Assembly (NCBI GenBank): GCA_964655225.1
Contig: CAZZMB010000005.1
Span: 4,588 to 68,587 of the forward strand
Direction: 5' to 3'
From: JAFMKE01 sp964655225
GTDB lineage: Bacteria; Bacteroidota; Bacteroidia; Chitinophagales; UBA8649
DNA: 64,000 nt
Both the position numbers and the translations under genes were made by a program. Below the pieces are notes generated by a model. The model did no database searches. It saw only the letters and a program-made list of their open reading frames with translations, and was not told the DNA's origin. Shown one piece after another: positions 44,317-52,857 of the stretch (position 1 is the stretch's first letter; each line of letters begins with the position of its first letter).

Positions 44317-44849
44317 TGATTCTAGCAAAAAATTTCTACCAGGAAGTGAAGCCTTTTGAGCTTCTTTTAAAATCTGTTGCCTTCAACTTGACCAAGTCAT
44401 CCGCAGACGCAGAGGATTTATTACAAGACACTTATTTTAAAGCTTGTAAAAGTATAAGCAAATATCAGGAAGGAACAAACCTGAAAGCTTGGATGATCAC
44501 TATAATGAAGAATACCTTCATAAATAATTATCGCAAGCGCAAGAAAGAGCAGGAAACAATTTCCAAGCCGGGTGAAATAAATGACAGTATGTTGCATCAC
44601 AGTGCAAGAGAAATAGAGCCTGGTGTACGAATTCTTTTAAGTGAGACCATTAAAATGGCGATTGATACCCTAAAACCGGAAATGAAAATTACCTTTATGA
44701 TGTATTTTCAAGGTTATAAATACCATGAAATAGCTGAAAAATTAGACTTACCTTTGGGTACAGTAAAAAGTCGAATTTTCTTAGCGAGAAAAGAAATGGT
44801 TGCATTCCTTCAAAAAAACGGAATCCACCACTCGAGTTTAGCATCATAA
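44316..44849 (+). CDS. ECF-type RNA polymerase sigma factor of the carotenoid cluster
   Basis: 177 residues with sigma region 2 (about 10-80: SADAEDLLQDTYFKA, LKAWMITIMKNTFINNYRK) and region 4 (about 115-165: FQGYKYHEIAEKLDLPLGTVKSRIFLARKEM), separated by a short linker, as in extracytoplasmic-function factors. It probably directs transcription of crtI, crtB and perhaps its own operon. No anti-sigma gene is adjacent; the preceding CarH-like regulator may replace that role. Its stop overlaps the crtI ATG by one base. Confidence 0.9.
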   Translation: MILAKNFYQEVKPFELLLKSVAFNLTKSSADAEDLLQDTYFKACKSISKYQEGTNLKAWMITIMKNTFINNYRKRKKEQETISKPGEINDSMLHHSAREIEPGVRILLSETIKMAIDTLKPEMKITFMMYFQGYKYHEIAEKLDLPLGTVKSRIFLARKEMVAFLQKNGIHHSSLAS

Positions 44850-46324
44850 TGAAAGATACAATTGTCATAGGAAGCGGTTTTGCAGGTTTAGCAGCTGCTT
44901 GCTATTTGGCTAAGGAAGGAAAAAGTGTTCTTGTCCTAGAAAAAAATGAAAGTATAGGTGGACGTGCCTCTTTCTTTAAGGCTGAGGGTTTTTCTTTCGA
45001 CATGGGTCCGAGTTGGTATTGGATGCCAGATGTTTTTGAGAAATTCTTCTCAGACTTTGGCAAAAAACCAAGTGATTACTACACCTTAGAGCGACTTGAT
45101 CCTGGATATAAAGTATTTTATGGCAAGGAAGATGAGTTTGAAGTCCCTGCCTCTACCAAAGATCTGGGTCTACTTTTTGAAGAATTAGAACCTGGAGCAG
45201 CAATTCAACTCGAGAAATTCCTCAAAGATGCAAAGTACAAATACGATCGTGGAATTAATGACCTCATAAATAAACCTTCGTTAAGTTTATTGGAGTTTGC
45301 TAATCCTCTTTTATTGAAGGATTTGTTTGCATTGGATTTACTAAGTTCGATTGAAGGTTTGGTAGGTCGATACTTTAAGCATCCAAAGATTCGTAAGTTA
45401 TTGGAGTTCCCTTCGTATTTTTTAGGAGCTACTCCAAATAAAATTCCAGCACTTTACAGCTTAATGAATTTTGCAGACCTTCAATTAGGAACCTGGTATC
45501 CTATTGGTGGAATGCACGAAATCATCAAAGCTATGCATAAGGTGGCCTTAGACTTAGGGGTTGAGTTTCATACCGATACTGCAGTCGAAAAAATAAATAT
45601 AGATAATGGTGTGGTAACCAGTTTAGATACAAATAACGGGGTATTTAAATCAAAAAGTGTAGTGGCAGCAGCAGATTATAACTTTGTTGAGCAAAATTTA
45701 ATTCCAGCATCATACCGACAATATGACGCTGCTTATTGGGATAAGCAAATTTTGGCTCCTTCTTCCTTAATATTTTATTTAGGTTTTAATAAGAAAATCA
45801 AAAATCTGCGCCACCACAATCTATTTTTTGATAAAGATTTCAAGGCCTTTGGGGAGGATATTTATGAGCAGCCAAAATGGCCAGAAGAACCATTGTTTTA
45901 TGCTTGTGTTCCCTCAAAAACAGATGAATCAGTAGCTCCTGATGGTTGTGAAAATATTTTTCTACTTATGCCAGTTTCTCCGGATATAGAGGGTAGTGAT
46001 GATATCCATACGCATTACTTGAAGCTCATGTTAGATCGAATTAGCGACTTTACCGGGGAGGAAATCAAAGCTGAAAATATTGTTTTTAAAAAGTCCTTTG
46101 CCCATCAAGAGTTTAAAGATAGATATCATGCTTTTAAAGGAAATGCCTACGGTTTAGCAAATACTTTAAAACAAACAGCTATTTTTAAGCCGAAAATGAT
46201 GAACTCAAAAATTAATAATTTAGTTTATGCAGGTCAATTGACTGTCCCAGGCCCAGGAGTACCCCCCTCATTAATTTCCGGGAAATTGGCAGCTGAACTG
46301 GCTATTAAACATTGTAAAATATAG
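44849..46324 (+). CDS. crtI: phytoene desaturase
   Basis: 491 residues. FAD-binding GSGFAGLAAACYLAKEG and LEKNESIGGRA at the N-terminus, MGPSWYWMPDVF, and the CrtI C-terminal signature YAGQLTVPGPGVPPSLISGKLAA. It converts phytoene to lycopene through successive desaturations. It is coupled to the sigma gene (TAATG) and followed after 4 bases by crtB, the common Bacteroidota crtI-crtB order. Confidence 0.95.
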   Translation: MKDTIVIGSGFAGLAAACYLAKEGKSVLVLEKNESIGGRASFFKAEGFSFDMGPSWYWMPDVFEKFFSDFGKKPSDYYTLERLDPGYKVFYGKEDEFEVPASTKDLGLLFEELEPGAAIQLEKFLKDAKYKYDRGINDLINKPSLSLLEFANPLLLKDLFALDLLSSIEGLVGRYFKHPKIRKLLEFPSYFLGATPNKIPALYSLMNFADLQLGTWYPIGGMHEIIKAMHKVALDLGVEFHTDTAVEKINIDNGVVTSLDTNNGVFKSKSVVAAADYNFVEQNLIPASYRQYDAAYWDKQILAPSSLIFYLGFNKKIKNLRHHNLFFDKDFKAFGEDIYEQPKWPEEPLFYACVPSKTDESVAPDGCENIFLLMPVSPDIEGSDDIHTHYLKLMLDRISDFTGEEIKAENIVFKKSFAHQEFKDRYHAFKGNAYGLANTLKQTAIFKPKMMNSKINNLVYAGQLTVPGPGVPPSLISGKLAAELAIKHCKI

Positions 46325-46328
46325 ACCT

Positions 46329-47165
46329 ATGATCTCCCTATATAACAAGTTTGCAGAAAATAGCAGCAAAAATATAACTCATCTATATAGCACATCGTTC
46401 ACTTTAGGCATCAAGATGCTGGATAAAAAGTTTCATAAACATATTTATAATGTCTATGGTTTAGTGCGCTTAGCTGATGAAATAGTGGATACTTTTCATG
46501 AACAAGATAAAAACAATTTACTAGACGAATTTGAAAAGGAGACCTTTGAAGCGGTTAAGAGAGGCTTAAGTACAAATCCTATTATACATGCTTATCAAAT
46601 TACAGCCAAAAAATATAACATTGACAATAGTTTGTTAGATGCTTTTTTTAAGAGTATGAAGATGGATCTGCATCAGTTAGATTACAATGCTGAGAGTTAT
46701 CGCGAGTATATATATGGTTCCGCAGAGGTAGTGGGTTTAATGTGTTTAAGGATTTTCACTAATGGTGATGATGATTTGTTTCAAAGCTTGAAAGGAGGCG
46801 CCAGAGCATTGGGTGCAGCTTTTCAAAAAGTAAATTTTCTTCGAGATATGCAAGAAGATTTTGAAGAGAGAGGTAGAACTTATTTTCCTGGCGTAGACTT
46901 TTTAAATTTTACGCAGGAGCAAAAGGTCATGATAGAACAAGATATCTTAAATGATTTTAATGCTGCAAGATTGGCGATTCTATCCCTTCCGGAATCAAGT
47001 AGATCGGGTGTTTATTTAGCTTATAAATATTATTTAAAATTATTTAAGAAGATTAGACGAGCTCCGGCAGAGGACATACTTAAACAAAGGTTTAGGGTGC
47101 CTGATATCGAAAAAATGTACGTACTCGCCAATACCTACTGCAGAAGTGTTATCGGTGCTTTGTAA
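46329..47165 (+). CDS. crtB: phytoene synthase
   Basis: 278 residues of the squalene/phytoene synthase family. Both diphosphate/Mg-binding aspartate motifs are present: D50-E-I-V-D54 in VRLADEIVDTF and D172-M-Q-E-D176 in FLRDMQEDFEERG. It joins two geranylgeranyl diphosphates into phytoene, the first committed step. It ends the plus-strand crt operon and converges on the lycopene cyclase operon. Confidence 0.95.
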   Translation: MISLYNKFAENSSKNITHLYSTSFTLGIKMLDKKFHKHIYNVYGLVRLADEIVDTFHEQDKNNLLDEFEKETFEAVKRGLSTNPIIHAYQITAKKYNIDNSLLDAFFKSMKMDLHQLDYNAESYREYIYGSAEVVGLMCLRIFTNGDDDLFQSLKGGARALGAAFQKVNFLRDMQEDFEERGRTYFPGVDFLNFTQEQKVMIEQDILNDFNAARLAILSLPESSRSGVYLAYKYYLKLFKKIRRAPAEDILKQRFRVPDIEKMYVLANTYCRSVIGAL

Positions 47166-47210
47166 GCAGGTTTGCTCAATTCATGCCCCGCTATAAATTA
47201 TTGCGCTTAC

Positions 47211-47339
47211 TTATCAGCTAATGATTCTAAAAAATCCTCGACTTGAGTAACATCTGCCACCTGTTTTAGTCTAAGGAATAAAGCCTTTTCAGCATAACTA
47301 ATCAGTTATCGTTTAAAATGAATTAATTTTTGTTGCATT
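47211..47339 (-). pseudogene. small reading frame with an in-frame TAA, 3' of the lycopene cyclase gene
   Basis: On the minus strand, 19 bases after the lycopene cyclase stop, an ATG (47337-47339) opens a frame of 10 codons, then TAA (47307-47309), then 32 more sense codons to a TAA at 47211-47213. The downstream part reads like protein (YAEKALFLRLKQVADVTQVE, rich in Ala, Glu, Asp and Val despite the AT-rich genome). It could be the remains of a small gene, or a fragment of a larger lost one. The family is not recognised. Confidence 0.3.
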
Positions 47340-47358
47340 GTTTCAAACCGAAACGTTT

Positions 47359-48045
47359 TCACTTGGATTTGAAGTACTCGAAAGTCATGATGTTTAAGGA
47401 TATCAGATTAAATGAATATGAAAAATCTTCGATGGGGATAGTAAATATTCGAGCTCCTAAATTTTCAGCATCATTATACCATACGATGGGACTAGCTGTA
47501 AACATGCCTGTAAGAAATCCATTGACCAAGATAAAGGGTAGCAAAGAAAGTAAAAATGCAAATATCAGGTAGACTAAATTATTAGGAGTTTTATAGCTGA
47601 TATAAATAAGGATTAATGCGGTAAAACTAAATGTTACGGTTGTGTAAAGCCGTTCGGTAAATACAAAAGCAAGCAAAGCAAAAACTAAGGCCAATACCAA
47701 TAAGCCTCGATTAAGATACCTTGACGCTTTAATCTTGAAATAACTTAAGGTCACTTCATAAATAAACAAACATGCAAATGGAATGATGAAGAAGAATCCA
47801 CACTCTTCATAAGGTAAATTGAAAAATTCAGGCTTTAAATGATACTTTTCACTGAACCCCCATACTCCTAGGCGGGTATATAAAATATCTCCTACAATAA
47901 ACAAGGAAGCCACTAGCGGTATACTTTTTACCAAGGAGGGAAAGTATTGTTTGAAATTGACTTTTTTATCAAAACTCAATATCAAAGGAAAGAATATACT
48001 ACCCACCAAAGCTAATAAATAATAATAATGACTATCTATATTCAT
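47359..48045 (-). CDS. crtY: lycopene cyclase, CrtYcd-type fused membrane form
   Basis: 228 residues with about six to seven helices in two related halves. Each half has the PxE(E/D) signature of the heterodimeric/fused lycopene cyclase domain: P78-Y-E-E81 (NLPYEECGFFF) and P204-I-E-D207. These cyclases (fungal CarRP, actinobacterial CrtYc/Yd, bacterial CrtYcd) form beta-ionone rings from the lycopene ends. Whether one or both ends are cyclised is not known; the CruF/CrtD genes argue that at least one end stays open. The ATG overlaps the stop of the CrtU-like gene by four bases. Confidence 0.9.
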   Translation of the reverse strand: MNIDSHYYYLLALVGSIFFPLILSFDKKVNFKQYFPSLVKSIPLVASLFIVGDILYTRLGVWGFSEKYHLKPEFFNLPYEECGFFFIIPFACLFIYEVTLSYFKIKASRYLNRGLLVLALVFALLAFVFTERLYTTVTFSFTALILIYISYKTPNNLVYLIFAFLLSLLPFILVNGFLTGMFTASPIVWYNDAENLGARIFTIPIEDFSYSFNLISLNIMTFEYFKSK

Positions 48046-49532
48046 GCCAATAATCCTTTAGTGGGTACCTGCACCAATCCCTTTTTTTGAACACCTTCAT
48101 TTTCAAGTATGTGGTTGGCTGCGAGCACTCCTGATACATAAGCTCCTTCCATTAACATCGCACAATTATCCATTTTTACCCAGTCACCTGCATAAAACAA
48201 CCCTGGAACTTCTGTTTCAACAGTCGGCCGTTCTTTATATAGACCGGTATGGAAGGCAGAGAAATCATTTCTGAACTGATAGTATTCATGCACAATCTTA
48301 ACTCCCTTAAGTTCAGGGAAGTAGTGATACATTTCATTGATTAACTCTTTTCGACAAGTCTCTTTGTCCATTCCCTCAGGAACAGCATAACTGTGTAATT
48401 CGAAGATTCCGCCCTTATTTTTTTCACTCCAAGCTGTCGATTCTTTTTCCATCTTATGGTAGAGGGTTACGCTATCCAGACATTTTAATCTATCCGTAAA
48501 AATGAAGAATGGTAGGCTTTGATCCGCCTCAAATTTATCTGTCCACAAGCGGATTACTGCATAATGACCAGAATTATTCAAGCCAGCAGCTTGACGGTTT
48601 AATGTATCATAAGACTCAAGTCCTACAGAGTTTCCTATAATATGCTTTGTAGCATTAACATCTGTTGCCATGATACAATAATCGTACTCTTGCCCCATTA
48701 ATTCAAACTTTGAATCCTTGTATGATACTTTATCAATGCCCTGGTTCAAATGTATTCTTACCCCTTGGTCCTTCATAAAAGTGATGCAATAATCGATGAA
48801 GCTAGTTTGGAAATCACTGTCTAACACGTCATAAATTAAGCCTTTATCGTTACTGAGAAAATAGAAGTGAAAACCCTTGATTAATTCGGCCATTGACATG
48901 TTTTCGGGTTCTGCAAAAAATGCACGAGCAAAAGAGTTAAATACCAAGCGCATTTTCTTAGGCATAAATGTTCGTTTTGCAAATTGTGCAAAATTTTCTT
49001 CATCAAACTTTTTAAAAGTGGTGTTAAAATCAAATTGAAGTAAACCTAAGAAGGGCATACTAAATGGACTGATAAGGGTTAGCCAGTTAAAAACTCCATA
49101 TTTTTTTAAATCAAGTACATTGAGTCCTGGCGTAGTCTCTACATCTTTGAATCCTTGTTTTTGGTTGTTTTCAAAAAGTAAAACATAGTCATCAATTGGA
49201 ATAAGATGCTTGTGTGCTCCAATTTGTTTTAAGAATTCCAATAAATTAAAATACTGCCGGAAGAATGCATGAAATCCGTGCTCGGTTCGAAGGATTTCCC
49301 CATTGGATTCAAACTCCCATGAACCAACTTTACCTCCAAGGAAATGGGCTTTTTCAAACAGGTGCACATCAAAGCCTTTTTCTGCTAAGGCTGAAGCACT
49401 TGCAATACCCGCAATTCCTCCTCCGATAATGGCTACCTTCTTTGGCTTGGTCAATTTCTCTGCTTTTGAGAAATCTACAGTGCTTAGAGGTACTTTATAG
49501 TTTTGTAATCTTTTTTTAATCCAATTTCTCAT
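48042..49532 (-). CDS. CrtU-like carotene desaturase/methyltransferase family flavoprotein
   Basis: 496 residues. After a short basic N-terminus there is an FAD-binding GGGIAGIASA (37-46) and LFEKAHFLGGKVGSW, then HGFHAFFRQYFN (85-96), a block highly characteristic of CrtU/CruE proteins that turn a beta-ionone ring into an aromatic phi or chi ring. The C-terminus GLFYAGDW...LMEGAYVSGVLAAN binds FAD. Family members are usually found in actinobacteria, green sulfur bacteria and cyanobacteria; this copy is in a Bacteroidota carotenoid cluster. It overlaps the Rieske gene by 17 bases and the cyclase gene by four, so the three enzymes probably act together. Activity may differ from aromatisation. 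Confidence 0.75.
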   Translation of the reverse strand: MRNWIKKRLQNYKVPLSTVDFSKAEKLTKPKKVAIIGGGIAGIASASALAEKGFDVHLFEKAHFLGGKVGSWEFESNGEILRTEHGFHAFFRQYFNLLEFLKQIGAHKHLIPIDDYVLLFENNQKQGFKDVETTPGLNVLDLKKYGVFNWLTLISPFSMPFLGLLQFDFNTTFKKFDEENFAQFAKRTFMPKKMRLVFNSFARAFFAEPENMSMAELIKGFHFYFLSNDKGLIYDVLDSDFQTSFIDYCITFMKDQGVRIHLNQGIDKVSYKDSKFELMGQEYDYCIMATDVNATKHIIGNSVGLESYDTLNRQAAGLNNSGHYAVIRLWTDKFEADQSLPFFIFTDRLKCLDSVTLYHKMEKESTAWSEKNKGGIFELHSYAVPEGMDKETCRKELINEMYHYFPELKGVKIVHEYYQFRNDFSAFHTGLYKERPTVETEVPGLFYAGDWVKMDNCAMLMEGAYVSGVLAANHILENEGVQKKGLVQVPTKGLLA

Positions 49533-50529
49533 TGCTTCTATTGAAGTTTTTGTTCCACAACTGCATAAAGCTGATTGTGGGTTCGTCTCCTTTTATAATT
49601 AAATCAGTTAATTTTTCTTTGTCATGCCAGTGCCTGTTGCTTTCTAGAAAAACAATATCTTCTTCAACAATCTGATCACTTTTTCTTTTCATAAACCACT
49701 TTGCAAAGGGAGGGTTAAATCGAAAAATATTTTTCCAGGCTGTAATTTGAATCATCATCAGCTCATTTTCATCAATCTCATAAAAATGCTCATAAATGAC
49801 TAGTCGTCTTGCTGGGAAATGAAGATGTTTTGGAAAATAAGAGTCTAGCATACTACTGTGGGGGTACCAGAATGCAAATTTAGTCTGAATATGTTTCTCC
49901 CAACCAAAATATATTTGTTCGAACAAATTACTGTTGTTTATGCGCTGATAACTGCCATGCAGGCTTTTGTCCTTTATATCTATACTATATTCTGTTTTTG
50001 GTTCCCTCAATTTACCCAGTAAGGTATTAATACTGTGCTTATGCACATGATTGATATGTTGGGCGTCAAACAAACTTTCAGCGACCAGCTTAATATTAGC
50101 TTTAAGGGTGTGCCGGTTAAAGACATATGGGTAGTTGTCTAATTCAGGCATTTCGGGTAAAATAGCTTCCTGCATTTTACTCTCTTCACCAAAATAGACC
50201 CAGTAAGCCTTGTACTTATATTGTATGGGGTAAGCCTTTACACAAGCAGAGCTTGGTATGCTTTGATCATCCTCCAACATAGGAATATGCACGCAGGCAC
50301 CAGAAGAGTTAAATTCCCAGCCATGGTAACCGCATTTTAGCTTACCCTCATGAACTTCACCATTTGAAAGGTGAACGTTTCGATGACAGCATCGATCTTC
50401 AAGCGCAGAAACCTTTCCTTCTGTATTCTTAAAAAGAACAATTTCTTCTCCTACTATTTTACGTTTAAGCAGCTTATTTCCTTTTAACTCCCTATCGAAG
50501 CAGGCGATATACCATTGATTTTTAATCAT
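49516..50529 (-). CDS. Rieske non-heme iron oxygenase of the carotenoid operon
   Basis: 337 residues. The [2Fe-2S] Rieske domain has C47-C48-H49 and C66-x2-H69 (GYHGW), and the catalytic domain has the mononuclear iron motif E151...D155-x2-H158-x4-H163 (ESLFDAQHINHVH). This is the layout of oxygenase alpha subunits of the pheophorbide/VanA/ring-hydroxylating type. No ferredoxin or reductase gene is adjacent. It is the first gene of the operon with CrtU-like and CrtY, so a carotenoid ring is the likely substrate. The 3' end overlaps the next gene by 17 bases. Confidence 0.82.
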   Translation of the reverse strand: MIKNQWYIACFDRELKGNKLLKRKIVGEEIVLFKNTEGKVSALEDRCCHRNVHLSNGEVHEGKLKCGYHGWEFNSSGACVHIPMLEDDQSIPSSACVKAYPIQYKYKAYWVYFGEESKMQEAILPEMPELDNYPYVFNRHTLKANIKLVAESLFDAQHINHVHKHSINTLLGKLREPKTEYSIDIKDKSLHGSYQRINNSNLFEQIYFGWEKHIQTKFAFWYPHSSMLDSYFPKHLHFPARRLVIYEHFYEIDENELMMIQITAWKNIFRFNPPFAKWFMKRKSDQIVEEDIVFLESNRHWHDKEKLTDLIIKGDEPTISFMQLWNKNFNRSNEKLD

Positions 50530-50683
50530 TTCTATTAATTAACAAATCTGTCAATAAATTGTTGATTTACAGTTTAATTTCTAATCCCAAGTCGCAGGGA
50601 AATAAACAAGTCTGTTCTGGGGTTTTTAATCCCCCGGAGCATTCAAGTTCTTACTTTTGTATTTAAATTTTTGATACTCTATT

Positions 50684-51466
50684 CTAATCCGCAGTGAATT
50701 GGCTTGCCTCAAGTTCTTCATCAAGAATATTCTCTATATGCACTAAACTTTCATACAATTGCTCATAGCTGTCAATAACAAAGTATTGTTTTTGAAAATC
50801 ATGCTTGTAGAAAGGGGTTTGCACGATATGGCGGACATCATAAGGGTGTCTTGGAACATCTTTGTCATGCACTGCAAAATCAGATTCTCCAATTGAAGAT
50901 AATATTCCAGCTCCGTATATTTTTATCTGCTCTTCTTCATTGATTAGGCCAAACTCAACAGTGAACCAATATAATCTGCTGATCATTTCAACCGCTTGAG
51001 GATTTTCAATATGCTTTAGAGCAATTTTAGCTAAACCTTGAACAAAATCAACGAAACTTTGAATACTCAAAAGGGGAACATGAGCAAAAACATCATGAAA
51101 CATGTCGGGCTCTTCCAAATACTCTAACTCATTCTTTTTCCTTATCCACGTTGTAACCGGAAATCGTCTATTCGCTAAATATTGAAAAAAAGGTTTGTCT
51201 GCGATCAAACCAGGCACTACGAAAGTCCTCCAACCTGTAGCTGCTATTAGGTTTTGATTGACCGTTTTTATTTGAGGAATTTTATTACTTTCAAATCCAC
51301 ATAATTTTAGTCCTTTAAAAAAATCCTTGGTGGCATTTTCTTTAAGTTCAACCATTTGCCGTGAATAAAGAGTATTCCAAACTTCATGATCATCGGCTGA
51401 ATATTTATCATATTCTTGAATCAATTTGTTTGCAGGCAGATCATAGGGTTTTTTATTCTCTAACAT
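50684..51466 (-). CDS. phhA: phenylalanine 4-monooxygenase
   Basis: 260 residues. It is the tetrahydropterin-dependent aromatic amino acid hydroxylase that makes tyrosine from phenylalanine. The iron ligands are H124, H129 (PDMFHDVFAHVPLL) and E171 (WFTVEFGL). The size matches bacterial monodomain enzymes. It lies 154 bases upstream of the Rieske operon in the same direction; the gap has a G/C-rich hairpin. The tyrosine catabolic enzyme fumarylacetoacetase is 32 kb away in this window. Confidence 0.95.
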   Translation of the reverse strand: MLENKKPYDLPANKLIQEYDKYSADDHEVWNTLYSRQMVELKENATKDFFKGLKLCGFESNKIPQIKTVNQNLIAATGWRTFVVPGLIADKPFFQYLANRRFPVTTWIRKKNELEYLEEPDMFHDVFAHVPLLSIQSFVDFVQGLAKIALKHIENPQAVEMISRLYWFTVEFGLINEEEQIKIYGAGILSSIGESDFAVHDKDVPRHPYDVRHIVQTPFYKHDFQKQYFVIDSYEQLYESLVHIENILDEELEASQFTAD

Positions 51467-51514
51467 AGTTTAAAAGAATTTGAATGGTTGAGTAAAGATA
51501 CAAAATCCTAAAAA

Positions 51515-52768
51515 CTAAGACTCATTCTCTAGGATAAAATTTCTGAGCATATTTAGGGCGATTTGAGCGCTAATTTTTATATTATATTCCCGTTGATTAG
51601 TCAGTGAAAAACATTTGGCTTTAACTTCGTTTTTATTGCCTACTGCAATCCATACCGTTCCTACTGGTTTATCGGGTGTACCACCTCCAGGTCCAGCTAT
51701 TCCGCTTACTGCAATACCATAATCAGTACCTATTTTCCTAAGGAGACCACGGGCCATCTCTTGAATAGTTTCTTCACTTACAGCTCCGAAGGTATGCAGG
51801 GTTTCTTTGTTAACGCCCAACAATCTTTCTTTAAAGTCATAACTGTAGGCTGTGATTGCACCTTCAAAATATGCGGAACTTCCGGGTATGGCAGTAATTA
51901 AATGTGAGATATATCCTCCTGTGCAACTTTCGGCAGTTGAAAGTGTCATTTTCTTTTTAAGCAATAAATCACCGATACATTTAGCTAAAGATTCATTTTC
52001 ATTAAAGCTATATACATGTTGAGCTATTCGTTGACTAATTTTAGATTGTATTGCGCTTAAATTAGCTACAGCATCTGATGAATCTCCGTTAACCATTGCG
52101 GTCAGTCGAAGTTTTACATTCCCCAAATTGGGAAGATAAGCTAAAGTAGTTCCCAGAGGTAAGCTTGCTTCTATATCCTCAATTTTCTCATAGATAGCAC
52201 TTTCTCCGATCCCTGCACTCATAATATACTTATTAATTATTGTAGGGAGATTTTTTTCAGAAACAATTTGAGGGAGCACATAATTACTCAACATATAGCG
52301 CATTTCATTGGGAACTCCTGGCATGGATATGTAAGTTTTATCATGATGCACAAACATCATTCCCATAGCAGTGCCTTTGTCATTCGGTATCAATTCTGCA
52401 CCGGAGGGTATCATTGCTAATTTTCGATTAAGTTCAACTTGCTTATTGCCACGTTTTTTGAAATAAGATTCTATTTTTTTAAAAACACTTGCATTGAAGC
52501 ATAATTCAGTTTTAAAAAAGTTAGCCAAAGCTTGTTTGGTGATATCATCCTTAGTTGGTCCTAATCCACCCGTAATAAAAATTATTTCTGCATTCTTCCC
52601 TGCAATTTGTAGTCCTTCATAAATACCATTGTAGGAGTCAGCGATTGAGAAGATGCCAGCTACTGCTATACCATTTGCAGCACTTTCTTTAGCGATGTAT
52701 GCACTGTTAGTATCTACTGTAGAGCCATTAAGTATTTCATCACCAATGGTTAATATACTTGCTTTCAT
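51515..52768 (-). CDS. cinA: CinA-like protein (NMN amidohydrolase / competence-damage inducible)
   Basis: 417 residues: N-terminal MoCF/COG1058 domain (about 1-170) with TGGLGPTKDDITK and a C-terminal NMN deamidase (PncC) domain (about 255-417) with TAESCTGG, GSSAYFEG and VSGIAGPGGG. Known roles of the family are salvage of pyridine nucleotides and hydrolysis of ADP-ribose or NMN. It is 48 bases upstream of phhA in the same direction. Confidence 0.94.
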   Translation of the reverse strand: MKASILTIGDEILNGSTVDTNSAYIAKESAANGIAVAGIFSIADSYNGIYEGLQIAGKNAEIIFITGGLGPTKDDITKQALANFFKTELCFNASVFKKIESYFKKRGNKQVELNRKLAMIPSGAELIPNDKGTAMGMMFVHHDKTYISMPGVPNEMRYMLSNYVLPQIVSEKNLPTIINKYIMSAGIGESAIYEKIEDIEASLPLGTTLAYLPNLGNVKLRLTAMVNGDSSDAVANLSAIQSKISQRIAQHVYSFNENESLAKCIGDLLLKKKMTLSTAESCTGGYISHLITAIPGSSAYFEGAITAYSYDFKERLLGVNKETLHTFGAVSEETIQEMARGLLRKIGTDYGIAVSGIAGPGGGTPDKPVGTVWIAVGNKNEVKAKCFSLTNQREYNIKISAQIALNMLRNFILENES

Positions 52769-52857
52769 TTTGTTTTTGTCTTTGTTTTATAAGCCATTAC
52801 AACTAAAGTTGTAAATTTGGCAAAGTATTTGACAAACTTAACTTAAAATAAGTAACT

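Noticed and set aside
47339..47354. GTTTC/GAAAC hairpin between crtB and the lycopene cyclase gene as a terminator
   Set aside because: Only five base pairs and no clear T run on either strand.
50568..50611. TACAGTTTAAT and AATAAACAAGT upstream of the Rieske gene as a possible third operator
   Set aside because: The arms are poor matches and the spacer is 22 instead of 14 bases, so similarity to the sigma-gene repeats is weak.
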